Shown here: one piece after another, positions 42,466-51,624 of the stretch
Layout of the letters: every line of letters begins with the position of its first letter
Numbering within the stretch: the first letter of the stretch is position 1
Source: Onthophagus taurus
Taxonomy: Eukaryota; Arthropoda; Insecta; Coleoptera; Scarabaeidae
DNA length: 64,000 nt
Direction: 5' to 3'
NCBI RefSeq assembly: GCF_036711975.1
Contig: NC_091976.1
Location: 10,974,001-11,038,000 of the forward strand
Translations under genes and position numbers: made by a program
Notes under the pieces: model-generated
Told to the model about the DNA's origin: nothing
The model's input: the letters and a program-made list of their open reading frames with translations, nothing else
Databases searched by the model: none

Positions 42466-43078
42466 ATAATGTGGAGGAGCCATTTCAAAATCGTCAGGAT
42501 TCTGGTGTACAATTTGCAAAAGACTTGGATTAATATCTTCTTCTTATAATTTTAAATACAATTCCGGTTTAATTTTCGGTTAGGAATATTGGTCCCACGA
42601 TGTGATTTCCCAATATGCCTGTCCAAACATTTATTTTCTTGGGAAATTGAGTGTTAACTTCACGATATTCATGTGGATTAAAATCACTCTAGTAACGTAT
42701 ATTTTGCCGATGCAATTTTCCATCCAAAAAGAAAGTACATTCATCACTGAAACAAATCTAAAAATATTTCCCCGCCGTTGTTGGACCCACATCACACGTT
42801 GATGCGATAGCAGCAGACGACATCATGCACGCATTAACTACTTCTGTTAACATCTGCACTTGTGTGTCTTCAGAAATCGAACGACGACCAGTTCTTTTGC
42901 GGTCTTCGAGGCTTCCAGTTTCCAAAAACTTATTTACAAGTTCTCTTAAATATTTTCGACTAATTGGATGTTCAGGAAATCGTTCATTAAATTGTCGCTC
43001 TGTTTCATGTACATTTCTGTCAGCACGAGCGAATATTAAAATTCCTCCGATTTTGTGCTCTAAACTCCTTCTAGCCAT
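42466..43078 (-). pseudogene. Mariner-like transposase, N-terminal half
   Basis: The ATG at 43078 starts a DUF4817-like helix-turn-helix part: ETERQFNERFPEHPISRKYLRELV, FLETGSLEDRKRTGRR, VGPTTAGKYF. After a frameshift near 42760 the first catalytic region follows (FSDECTFFLDG: Asp), and then NVWAGI. It stops at the gypsy insertion (target duplication CCGC at 42462-42465) and resumes at 34302. Confidence 0.88.
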
Positions 43079-43289
43079 TTTGATCTCGCCTTTCTTTGGT
43101 TATACTTGGTCGGGTAGAATTCCAAGATAGAAATGAAGGACAATATTTGCATGCTGCCTTAAATACAAAATTTCAAGGTACCTAGAAACTTTAAAATTGT
43201 TGTTATGACAATTTTTTCTTAGAAGTTTTAAAAAGAAATTTCTTTTTATCCTTTTCTTGCATTGATTGTTTCATAAAAACATTCTAAAA

Positions 43290-43710
43290 AAATTGCCGAT
43301 TTTAACCCTGCTTAACCCGAGCGTAGACCGACCTTTAATTGACCGTCCACCATTTATCTGGCCCATTGTATCTCGACAGGTAGTCAACGAAGATACGTTG
43401 GTTTTTCCGGCGAAATTTCGCATTTTGTTTAATATTTATGCAAAAAACTAATAAACCGATATTTGATTGTGAGGTATCGTTGGATTCGTATTGTTTTATT
43501 CTTTCGGAAGATACCATAATATACTGGGAGTTCCATTTAAAAAAACAAAGTTGATCCATTTTCCGGAAAAACTAAAAGTGATAGCAAAATTTTCCATAAG
43601 AAAATATTTGAGTTGATAAAATATAGAAACTGACGTTTTTTTGCTCATATTGATATCTCAATCTATTCAGAAGTTAAACAGGGGGGGGGGGTTACTTTAC
43701 GCTAGCACTG
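43290..43710. repeat. Mariner-like element, right long inverted repeat
   Basis: Inverse partner of 33261-33675. It is followed by TA at 43711-43712. Confidence 0.85.
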
Positions 43711-43904
43711 TATAGTTATTGGTATAATATACGGTTGTTAAAAATCGTATCAAAGTTATAAAAGAGGGTAATTATTTTGAGCTCGAGGATCCAGATACCT
43801 GACTTTTCTTGTTTTTGACAAGCTTATTGATGTCAGGTATCATATTCGTTGTAGTTATTTTAAGAATCCCACAAAATTCCCTGATGTTTTCTGTTTTAAT
43901 TTAG

Positions 43905-44170
43905 TTACAACACCCGAATGTTTGCCAGCCATGGCAGAGCGCCATCCGTAATTGTGCTGCTAAGTATATTCCAGTCGAGTTCATATTCTGCTATCAAATG
44001 CTCAATTGCAGAATAAATATCATTCGCTGTTGTAGTACCTGTCAATGGAACGCACTTTAATAGTTCTTCAGTTATTTCAAAGTTACTGTTCATACCTCGT
44101 GTAAAAGCAGCAAGTTGAGCTGTATCAACAGTATCAGTGCTCTCGTCAACAGCCAGATACCTATTTACCC
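43905..44170 (-). pseudogene. hAT (GTF2IRD2/ZBED-like) transposase fragment
   Basis: The reading YLAVDESTDTVDTAQLAAFTRGMNSNFEITEELL...TGTTTANDIY...LDWNILSSTITDGA is the hAT RNase H start: first Asp in VDEST and second in TDGA. Residues before YLAV are from unrelated flanking sequence. The rest is lost or deleted beyond the stop at 43905. Only a fragment remains. Confidence 0.88.
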
Positions 44171-44610
44171 CTACCCCCGCCCTTTCCCTTTCCTCATTCC
44201 TCACCAGACGAGAACTCCAGTTAATGATTGTATAACTGGAGTTGCACTGAGTGAGGTCCATGACAATCACACCTTTCCTACCTTACCCTGTTTATTTCCC
44301 CCATTTATTTTTCCTTAAGATAGATATCACACCTCCTCATCTATAATACCCTCACCCATTTCCCTTTCCCCTTATTCTCAACAGAAGAGAACTCCAGTTA
44401 ATGATTGTATAACTGGTTTTGCACTGATTGAGATCCTTGACAATCACTCCTTTCCCCCCCTTACCCCGTTCTTCTGCTTTCAAATTTTCCCCGTGGTGAT
44501 ATCAACTCTCCTTATAGTTTGGATCATTTTTCAAATTTAAATTTGTATCCTTTCCCATTCCCGCCATTACCAACGTATTCCCATACACATGCGCATCCAT
44601 CTTAAGGCGG
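44170..44610. repeat. Two diverged tandem copies of a ~200-bp pyrimidine-rich repeat
   Basis: GAGAACTCCAGTTAATGATTG followed by TATAACTGG occurs at ~44210 and ~44390, with similar CCC/CTTT-rich surroundings and TGACAATCAC downstream in both. No coding potential. The family is not recognised. Confidence 0.65.
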
Positions 44611-44843
44611 CATTACACGGCGCGTGACTCGACGCGCGGCGCGTCGTGTGAATGGTTCGGCGCGACGAACTTAACGCCGCGCGTCTAGTCCCGTCGGCGT
44701 CGATAAGCGGTAAATTTTACACAGTTCAAAGGAAACGCGCCGCGCGTGGAGCGAACGTACACTCACACGGCGCGAGGGTTGCAAATTTACTGGTCGTTTT
44801 GGTGCCTATTGTTTAGTCACGTAGTAGCTGTATAGTAAACAAC

Positions 44844-46245
44844 ATGCCTTGGACAAACGAGATCATTTCCGAATGTTTAACCTTATACGAAAAAGAAACA
44901 ATAATTTGGAACCCAAAACATGAGGAGCATAAAGATCGCAATCTTATCCATGATGCATGGATACGAATCCAGCAACAATTAAGTATTAATTGTAGCTTAA
45001 CAGAATTAAAAAAGAAAAAAGATACTTTAATGGGGACATTCCGGAAATGTCATGCAAAAGTTAAAGGAAGCATGAAAACAGGAAGCGGGGCAGAAGATGT
45101 TTTTAAACCTGAATGGTTTGCCTATGAGCAAATGGCAAGGTTTCTCAATTCTACATATAATCCCAGAAAAACAAAATCTTCGGAGGTAATTATTATTTAT
45201 TAACAGTACTTACAATATTAATTACTAATGTTATACTTCCGATAAAAAACTCTTATACATTTAAATTATTTCCGTCATACAACTAGTGTGACTACAACTA
45301 GTAAAATTAGTGTGAAATTATTGTTCAATTTTGGTCTTGCCATGGTACTGCGCCAGATGTTTTAAAATATTCTGCAAAAATGTCCCTAACATTTCTGGCT
45401 TCAATTCCAGCTTTTCTAGCTACTTTTCGAAGTGGAAGCATAGATGTAATGTTGTTATCTTCATTTCGCCATGATCCACCTTGAAATTCGCCATTTAGTT
45501 CTCCATCGAACGCACCATTTGGGGTATACAATATTCTTGAGGTCTTACTTTTTCTCAAATAGTTATGTAATAAAACGCAACACATTACAATATTTATAGC
45601 CTTCTCTGGTGATAGTAGTATTGGTTTTCTAAGTACTCTGAAAACAGCCGACATAATGCCAAAAACATTTTCTACAATACGACGAGCACTTGAGAGACGA
45701 TAGTTGAAAATTCTTTCCTTAGTTCCTTTGTTATGGACACCAGCATAAGGTCAGAAAAAGAAAGACGTATGGATGAGGCGTACAATTATTTAAAATCTAT
45801 AAAAGAAAAGTCTATCGACGATGAATGCTCCTTGTTCTCTGAACTACTATGTCAAAAACTGAGAGCTTTGGACAAGAACATACGTGACAATGCTATGCAT
45901 GAGATTGATTACCTAATGTTTCGTTTAAAGCAACAACAGTTTCAGTTTGTTCAACCATCCAATTCTCAAACATCTTATTCTCAAGCATACTCACAGCACC
46001 CATCATTTGCTCACCGTAGCTTTCACACATTTTCAAGCTTTTCCCCTTTGTATTCTCACTCTCAATCTTCTCCTTATTCTCAAACATCCTCGGGGTTTTC
46101 GCCTTCTCCTTGTTCTCCACCATTACCAGAATTTTTGCCATCTCCTGATTCCCATGCTCAATCATCCACAGAATCATCACAATCATCTACTCATTCTCAG
46201 CCATTCTTAATAACACAACAAGCTTTTCAATCGCGGTCGCAATAA
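44844..46245 (+). pseudogene. Harbinger 3 MADF-domain partner protein
   Basis: Exon 1 (44844-45185) starts MPWTNEIISECLTLYEKETIIWNP and is a MADF domain (SLTELKKKKDTLMGTFRKCHAKV, GAEDVFKPEWFAYEQMARFL), ending at GAG|GTAATT. Exon 2 (45733-46245) begins near RSEKERRMDEAYNYLKSI. It has a BESS-like helix (FSELLCQKLRALDKNIRDNAMHEIDYLMF) and a long Ser/Gln/Pro/Tyr-rich tail. The intron holds the last exon of the opposing transposase. The acceptor before 45733 is not clear because the internal deletion falls there. Confidence 0.82.
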
Positions 46246-46769
46246 TATTCTAAAACCCTACATTTATTTCTCCTTGTAATGTGTCTATCAACGCACTGCA
46301 AACTTCATCGACGCATTTTGAGACGGTCTGCGGAGAAAATTTGAATAAATAAGATAGACTTGCGTAGCTGTCCCCAGTTGCTAGAAACCTCAGTGCCACA
46401 GCCAACCTTTCTTGTACCGGAATGCACTTTCTCATGTTAGTGTCCATTTTTGATATTCGTTGCCCAATTTTATTAATGAAAAATTCAAAATCTGCTGCAG
46501 ACATTCTACAAAAATTGAAGAATTTTCCAGAAGGTTCACTGTTTAAATCGTACAACATGTCACTAGCGTTGTATCTAAAAATACATTTATAAAAATAATA
46601 AAATAAAACATTTCATATTTTTTTCAAATTTACCTGCATCGACTTTTATTGTGCGACGCCAACCACCACCTTTTTCTTTTCTTTTTTTTTGTAAATCATC
46701 ACTTTCGGTGTTTAATAAAATATAGCAAGCTGCTGCGCAACCGGCCATTCGTTCTCGACGCCTCAACAT
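45325..46769 (-). pseudogene. Harbinger 3 transposase (HARBI1-like), DDE middle deleted
   Basis: Exon 1 is 46769-46634 (MLRRRERMAGCAAACYILL...WRRTIKVDA, donor GCAG|GTAAAT). Exon 2 is about 46574-46250 with YDLNSEPSGKFFNFCRMSAADFEFFINKIG and PVQERLAVALRFLATGDSYASL. The last exon is 45726-45325 with RIFNYRLSSARRIVENVFGIMSAVFRVL (third catalytic Glu region) and VMCCVLLHNYLR. The stretch with the first two catalytic Asp residues is absent, lost at a junction near 45727-45735. The junction of exons 1 and 2 does not keep phase by my reading. Confidence 0.85.
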
Positions 46770-46798
46770 TTTCAAATGTGAATATAGCGATGTGAAAT

Positions 46799-46849
46799 GT
46801 GCGAAGCGTGGAGTGCCGCGCGGCGAGCGCGGCACTCCACGCTTCGCAC
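46799..46849. repeat. Perfect GC-rich hairpin, 23-bp arms, 5-nt loop
   Basis: 46799-46821 and 46827-46849 are exact reverse complements (core GAAGCGTGGAGTGCCGCGC), with GGCGA between. It lies just upstream of the Harbinger 3 transposase start. The related copy at 48350 has the first arm but a diverged second part. Confidence 0.9.
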
Positions 46850-47184
46850 GCCAGCCAAAATTCCTCAATAGTGTAGTATAGTAGTAGTCAATAGTAGTAA
46901 ACAAGATAAAGTAGGCAAGCGTTCAAAGATCGAACGTGATAGAGCCGTCACGTCAAAGATACGACCTGGGGGCCGGATGCGACCCGCGATCGCAATGTGT
47001 CACAGAAAGAAGAATCCTGTTTTTTAGAGCTTTTAGACTTCACTCGATTCCTCTACGGAAGTTTTAAAAAGCGCACACTACATTTATAAGTAATTTCAAG
47101 GGCAGCGCGTGCCTAGACAAGCGAGAGAGATAGACAGTGACGCCATCTCTTAGCAACAAGTGGATATACCCTATTAATTTTGTT

Positions 47185-47304
47185 GAGAACAATAGAATGT
47201 TCCACGCTCTTCGAGTCTAGACTAGAACCTTCCTTATCGATATAAAAGGAGTGCGTCACCGCAACGTGAGTCAGTTGAGTCGAGTAATCGAAGCTATACG
47301 GTCG
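47185..47304 (+). promoter_or_regulatory. Core promoter with heat-shock elements, TATA, Inr and DPE
   Basis: AGAATGTTCC (47194-47203) and AGAACCTTCC (47224-47233) both fit nGAAnnTTCn. TATAAAAG is at 47241-47248 and TCAGTTG (47271-47277) fits the insect initiator with +1 at A 47273. GGTCG at 47300-47304 fits the downstream promoter element RGWYV at exactly +28. The hAT reading frame starts about 155 nt downstream. Confidence 0.6.
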
Positions 47305-47428
47305 GAGAAGGATTTTAGTTGTACTGTGAAGTAGTGATTATGAAGGTATTGTACATTTGTTTGTGTCGTGCGCGTGCGATATCCATAATTGTTGTGTCGA
47401 GTTCCATAATTGTTACGATTTTGGCATA

Positions 47429-47940
47429 ATGTCACAAAAACGTAAAGTTGATAGTGAGTGCAGAGTTTTTCAGTCTAAATGGGAAATTGCATATTTTTTC
47501 ATACTATGGAAAGGTAACCCACTGTGTTTGATTTGCAATCAAACAGTTGCTGCTGTTTGTAAGGAGTTTAACTTGAAGAGACACTATGATACGAATCATA
47601 AATCAAAATTCGATTGTTACACTGAAAAAATAAGAATGAACACATTGTCATCTTTAAAATCTAAACTTCAAGGTCAACAATCGATGTTTATTACAGCTAA
47701 TACTGAGAGCGAAGATGCCCTGAAATCAAGTTTTATTATTGCATTAGAAATCGCGAAGAACCTTTCGCTGATGGTGATTTTATTAAAGACTGTATGTTGA
47801 AAGTTGCTGATGTTTCATTTCCATTTCAAAAGTCAATAATTCAAAATATTTCGCTGTCAAGAAACACTGTTGCTTCAAGAATAAATGATTTATCTCAAAA
47901 TTTGGTTCTTTAACTGAAGGAGAAAATTAAGGAATTTACG
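47429..47940 (+). pseudogene. hAT (GTF2IRD2-like) transposase, N-terminal part
   Basis: Start at MSQKRKVDSECR (47429). A BED-like zinc finger follows: FQSKWEIAYFFILWKGNPLCLICNQTVAAVCKEFNLKRHYDTNH (C-x2-C, H-x4-H). Then comes the linker to ALEIAK, after which a frameshift near 47758 moves the reading to KDCMLKVADVSFPFQKSIIQNISLSRNTVASRINDLSQNL, ending at a stop near 47910. The catalytic domain is missing. A nearby upstream Met (47357) is less likely because its 24 extra residues are Cys-rich leader. Confidence 0.85.
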
Positions 47941-47955
47941 AACTTTTCACTGGCT

Positions 47956-48305
47956 AAATAAATTCGAAAATTGTGTTACAACTGGTTTATTTTAAGTTTA
48001 AGTTCAACCTGACATGTTTCGGTCTTTTAAATGACCATCATCGGAGGTCTACAAGTAATAACATATATTAGAAGAGTATACAGATAACAAAATATATAAA
48101 TTGAGGTTATGTTGTTAAGAACATTGAAATAAATCCAGTAAATCATCAAAAATATTATAAAACATACTCACATCGTAAAAAGGATATATGAGGAACAACA
48201 TACAATAAAGTAGAATAACTGCTAGCAGATGTGTGTGGAAGATGTCTTTGTGGATAGTAACAGGATAACCGGAAACCACGTTAAAGTTGAAGGTTAGGAT
48301 GTACT
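47956..48305 (-). repeat. Penelope-type 3' end fragment with hammerhead-like motif
   Basis: The minus strand at 48048-48007 reads ACCT, CCGATGA, stem GGTC/GACC, GAAA, CATGTC and AGGT, with ACCT/AGGT pairing. CCGATGA has C for the U at the second core position. The surrounding non-coding sequence has the AT-rich character of Penelope 3' UTRs. No coding part remains. Confidence 0.5.
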
Positions 48306-48310
48306 GTAAA

Positions 48311-48550
48311 GGTGGCATTACACGGCGTGTAGAGTTACGCGCCTGGCGTGCAAAGCGTGGAGTGCCGCGCGGCAAGCGCGCCTGGGCGATCACGATCAGA
48401 CGGCTTGTAAAATGGCAAGCTTCGGGCCGTGCGGCAATTCTGGCGCGGCGATTCTCCTCTATATTCACATTTGAAAATGTTGAGGCGTCGAGAACGAATG
48501 GCCGGTTGCACAGCAGCTTGCTATATTTTATTAAACACCGAAAGTGATGA
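48311..48550 (+). mobile_element. Harbinger end fragment related to Harbinger 3
   Basis: GGTGGCATTACACGGCG starts the fragment. It then has the GCGTGGAGTGCCGCGCGGC block and the same first transposase exon start (ATGTTGAGGCGTCGAGAACGAATG reading MLRRRERMAGC) seen on the minus strand at 46769. It stops at the 10-bp tandem repeat. Confidence 0.75.
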
Positions 48551-48570
48551 TTTATATTAGTTATTATATT

Positions 48571-48806
48571 AGTTATTATTAGTTATTATTAGTTATTATT
48601 AGTTATTATTAGTTATTATTAGTTATTATTAGTTATTATTAGTTATTATTAGTTATTATTAGTTATTATTAGTTATTATTAGTTATTATTAGTTATTATT
48701 AGTTATTATTAGTTATTATTAGTTATTATTAGTTATTATTAGTTATTATTAGTTATTATTAGTTATTATTAGTTATTATTAGTTATTATTAGTTATTATT
48801 AGTTAT
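48571..48806. repeat. Microsatellite-like array, 23 perfect copies of AGTTATTATT
   Basis: 48571-48800 is 23 consecutive identical 10-bp units, with a further partial unit to 48806 and a diverged start at 48549-48570. No spacer differences, so this is not a CRISPR. The perfect identity suggests recent expansion, or an assembly made from few reads. Confidence 0.95.
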
Positions 48807-49169
48807 GGGGATCTCAAACCCCCAAAGGAACTTTTAAAGTACTTTAAAGACACTCAAATTATCTATAATCACGATAATTATCAGAAGGCCAATCAGTACA
48901 ATTGCGGCCATTTATGTATAAAATTCCTACTTCAAACAGGAAACGGGTCATATGTATGACGATGTCACAGACGTTCACACTGGTTGGTATGAAGAGCGAA
49001 ATTTCTGAGGAATACTTTCCACCTATACAATTGGATAGTAGTATAGATTCGCCGATTCTAGAACCTCCTCCTCGAACCTGCGTTCTAGGAGGAGGTTCTT
49101 GAATCGACAAATTTTTTGGGGGTCAGAGGAGGTTCGATGAGAAGAGGAGGAGGTCATTAACTTGAGAAG
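48807..49169. other. Probable left part of the large Polinton
   Basis: It contains AGGAGGTTCTTGAATCGACAA (49088-) and GAGGAGGAGGTCATTAACTTGA, both repeated in diverged form at 55600-55665, which supports one element with insertions between. A 13-bp inverted pair (AGAACCTCCTCCT / AGGAGGAGGTTCT, 49060-49100) lies here. No gene is recognised. Confidence 0.45.
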
Positions 49170-49263
49170 GTCATGTTATTTTGACGAAATTATTAAAAAT
49201 TTATCTTTATTTATTATAAAAATTGTGACATCATTCCCTCCTTTATTTCTAAAACTCCAATTA

Positions 49264-49300
49264 TAACGACGTTTCGGGAAATGTTCCCATCATCAGGTTA
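49264..49300 (-). ncRNA. Hammerhead-ribozyme-like motif, left arm
   Basis: Inverse copy of 51917-51953, identical by eye. Confidence 0.72.
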
Positions 49301-49590
49301 ATAATACTCTCATCTAAAGAAACACGAATCACTAAATTAAAAATAACATAATTACTATCACAAACATGAAAAACTCTCCATACACTTAAATCACAAAAGA
49401 TTTTTTGTTTAGTTTATAGAATATGATTCTTACCTAAGACTATTCATCAATTTTTATCATTAATTGTTTCGTAAATTTATTCCGATACATCTTATCATGC
49501 TTACGAATCAAGTCTAAGAGAAATTTTCATACAAGGTCAGATAACAATTGTATTCCTTTGTCCGAAACCTGTTTTCTCTCCCATATTCTA

Positions 49591-49959
49591 TTATATCACT
49601 AATTTATTTAAAATATCCGCATAATGTGCCCCTATTCTTCCAACATCGGTTTTAAAATTAACTGATTTATTATTATTTTTTGTTATGAAGATTGACTCTA
49701 AATTTTTCCTTATTTCTATGTTTTTATTTGTTGTTAATATCTTAGGATTATCGAAATCAAACTTATGATTTAAAGTTACAGAATGTTGGCACAATGCTGT
49801 TTTGTTTTGAATTTTTATTTGTTTAGTATCGTATTTGTGTTGTTGTATTCGTTTTTTAAGATGTTGTTTTGATTCCCGTATATATATTTTATTACAATCA
49901 ATGCAATTTAATTGGTATATAGTATCTACTTTATCTAAAGTTTTGATTTTGTCCTTCAT
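49591..49959 (-). pseudogene. GIY-YIG domain copy in the inverted arm
   Basis: It is the minus-strand duplicate of the plus-strand endonuclease domain. It has CIDCNKIYIRESKQHLKKRIQQH, with Arg where the plus-strand copy has the Gly of the GIY-YIG pattern (IYIG). It ends GAHYADILNKLVI like its partner. Upstream coding continues only as inverted-arm sequence without RT, so this is a by-product of the arm structure and not a separate gene. Confidence 0.9.
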
Positions 49960-50290
49960 GTTTGATATTAAGGTGCCGATTTTGTTGTTATTGTATTTAG
50001 CGAATTTTATTTCGGATATTTCATACTTTTTAAAGATGTTCGTTATTTTATTTGTTAGTGCTGGTATATATTTGATTTTACAAAATTCTTTATTATGAGT
50101 ACTTTTGCTATTAATTCCTTGAGTACTACCATCGTTTTCCTGACAAATCTGCTCTATATTACTCTGTCTAGGTATGAATTGTGTAATTAATTATTGTCTA
50201 AAAATTGGCTTATTCTTTTTGTTCATATCTCCTTTCCCATTTTCTGCATCTGCATTCCCAGCTTTTTGATGATTATCTTGTGGGGTTGTG

Positions 50291-50781
50291 GGATTAAAAA
50301 CAAAAGATTATTTATTGACTGCATAAAGTTATGCACTTTTAATAATTACTTCACATATAATGAAACATATTATAGGCAAATCTTTGGATTACCAATGGGG
50401 TCGAGTTTAAGTGTAAATTTAAGCGGGATAATTTTAAATCATTTATTAGACACACAGTTGAATAAAACACCAATAAAACCTTTGTTGATAACGAAGTATA
50501 TAGATGATCTATTGATTATCTTGCCCAAAGGACAATATTCCCAATTGTTGGATGTTTTTAATGATTTTAATGATAGATTGAAATTCACGGTGAAAATACC
50601 GAAACAATCACAAATAAATTTTTTGGATATGTCAATTATCATCGATAATGACAATAACATAATAAGGACGAAATGGTATAAAAAAGATAAAAGCAGTGAT
50701 AGACTATTGAATTACCATAGTAATCACCCAAAGTGGCAAATTATAAACACGATGAACAATTATATATATAGAGCGATATAA
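50291..50781 (+). pseudogene. Penelope-like RT, 5'-truncated
   Basis: The credible part starts near 50291 where the inverted arm ends. Motifs: YRQIFGLPMGSSLSVNLSGIILNHLLD, catalytic TKYIDDLLII, and SQINFLDMSI. The fingers domain with the first catalytic Asp is absent. It ends at a TAA (50779-50781) that is in frame with the following endonuclease part, a single nonsense change. Confidence 0.9.
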
Positions 50782-51624
50782 TTGACAGATAAACCCTTTT
50801 TGAAAGAAATAAAACAAAAAATTTATGATATTTTGTTAAATAATTTTTATCCCAAGCACTTGATCAATAACTCATGGTTGACGATACTAAATAATATACA
50901 AAGACTGGAAGTCACAACAAATAACACAACCCCACAAGATAATCATCAAAAAGCTGGGAATGCAGATGCAGAAAATGGGAAAGGAGATATGAACAAAAAG
51001 AATAAGCCAATTTTTAGACAATCCTTAATTATACAATTCATACCTAGACAGAGTAATATAGAGCAGATTTGTCAGGAAAACGATGGTAGTACTCAAGGAA
51101 TTAATAGCAAAAGTACTCATAATAAAGAATTTTGTAAAATCAAATATATACCAGCACTAACAAATAAAATAACGAACATCTTTAAAAAGTATGAAATATC
51201 CGAAATAAAATTCGCTAAATACAATAACAACAAAATCGGCACCTTAATATCAAACATGAAGGACAAAATCAAAACTTTAGATAAAGTAGATACCATATAC
51301 CAATTAAATTGCATTGATTGTAATAAAATATATATAGGGGAATCAAAACAACATCTTAAAAAACGAATACAACAACACAAATACGATACTAAACAAATAA
51401 AAATTCAAAACAAAACAGCTTTGTGCCAACATTCTGTAACTTTAAATCATAAGTTTGATTTCGATAATCCTAAGATATTAAGAACAAATAAAAACATACA
51501 AATAAGGAAAAATTTAGAGTCAATCTTCATAACAAAAAATAATAATAAAACAGTTAATTTTAAAACCGATGTAGGAAGAATAGGGGCACATTATGCGGAT
51601 ATTTTAAATAAATTAGTGATATAA
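50782..51624 (+). CDS. Penelope-like RT thumb/linker and GIY-YIG endonuclease
   Basis: 280 residues in frame with the RT after its TAA. The N-terminal part is the RT thumb and a polar linker (DNHQKAGNADAENGKGDMNKK), then IIQFIPRQSNIEQI. The GIY-YIG domain has TIYQLNCIDCNKIYIGESKQHLKKRIQQH, a C-x2-C linker and HSVTLNHKFDFDNPKIL, and ends ESIFITKNNN...DILNKLVI. All of the endonuclease is open and looks well kept. Confidence 0.9.
   Translation: MTDKPFLKEIKQKIYDILLNNFYPKHLINNSWLTILNNIQRLEVTTNNTTPQDNHQKAGNADAENGKGDMNKKNKPIFRQSLIIQFIPRQSNIEQICQENDGSTQGINSKSTHNKEFCKIKYIPALTNKITNIFKKYEISEIKFAKYNNNKIGTLISNMKDKIKTLDKVDTIYQLNCIDCNKIYIGESKQHLKKRIQQHKYDTKQIKIQNKTALCQHSVTLNHKFDFDNPKILRTNKNIQIRKNLESIFITKNNNKTVNFKTDVGRIGAHYADILNKLVI

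Larger units (their letters stand above)
33261..43710 (-). mobile_element. Mariner-like element with ~410-bp inverted repeats, split by a gypsy element
   Basis: The termini read CAGTGCTAGCGTAAAGTAACC on both sides (33261 and, inverted, 43710), with TA just outside. Inverted similarity continues to about 33675 and 43290. Inside are the two halves of a Tc1/mariner-superfamily transposase. The gypsy element 34307-42461 sits within the gene. Without it the element would be about 2.3 kb. Confidence 0.9.
33141..44170 (-). mobile_element. hAT transposon relic interrupted by a mariner-like element
   Basis: The terminus at 33141 reads CAGAGGTGTCAAACTCA followed by GAGGGCC, the common end of Charlie/GTF2IRD2-related hAT elements. 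Part of a matching transposase lies at 43905-44170. Between them sits the mariner-like element 33261-43710. The 5' part beyond 44170 is missing. Confidence 0.75.
44614..46862 (+). mobile_element. PIF/Harbinger DNA transposon 3, internally deleted, interleaved genes
   Basis: The left end is GGCGGCATTACACGGCGCG near 44614; the right terminal repeat is missing, but a related copy at 48311 shows the same end sequence (GGTGGCATTACACGGCG) upstream of the same first exon. It encodes a MADF protein (plus) and a HARBI1-like transposase (minus) with alternating exons: MADF exon 1, transposase last exon, MADF exon 2, transposase first exons. The DDE middle of the transposase is deleted. Confidence 0.85.
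46940..47955 (+). mobile_element. hAT transposon relic 2 (5' part)
   Basis: GTCAAAGATACGACC...GGGGCCGGATGCGACCCGC near 46950-46990 is the usual 5' region of Charlie/GTF2IRD2-like hAT elements. It is followed by a promoter-like block and the N-terminal part of a matching transposase. The 3' part is cut by a Penelope-type fragment at about 47955. Confidence 0.75.
49211..50290 (-). repeat. Penelope-like element, left inverted arm
   Basis: Inverse copy of 50925-52006, including most of the GIY-YIG coding region. Confidence 0.93.

Noticed and set aside
48571-48806. Regular short repeats as a CRISPR array
   Set aside because: The units are 10 bp, contiguous and without spacers, in a eukaryotic transposon context.
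48859-49110. Minus- and plus-strand short frames at 48.86-49.11 kb
   Set aside because: They overlap an inverted GGAGG/CCTCC motif and show no protein-like pattern; kept only as part of the Polinton end.
49591-49959. Second independent endonuclease gene
   Set aside because: It is the inverted-arm copy of the plus-strand domain of the same Penelope-like element.
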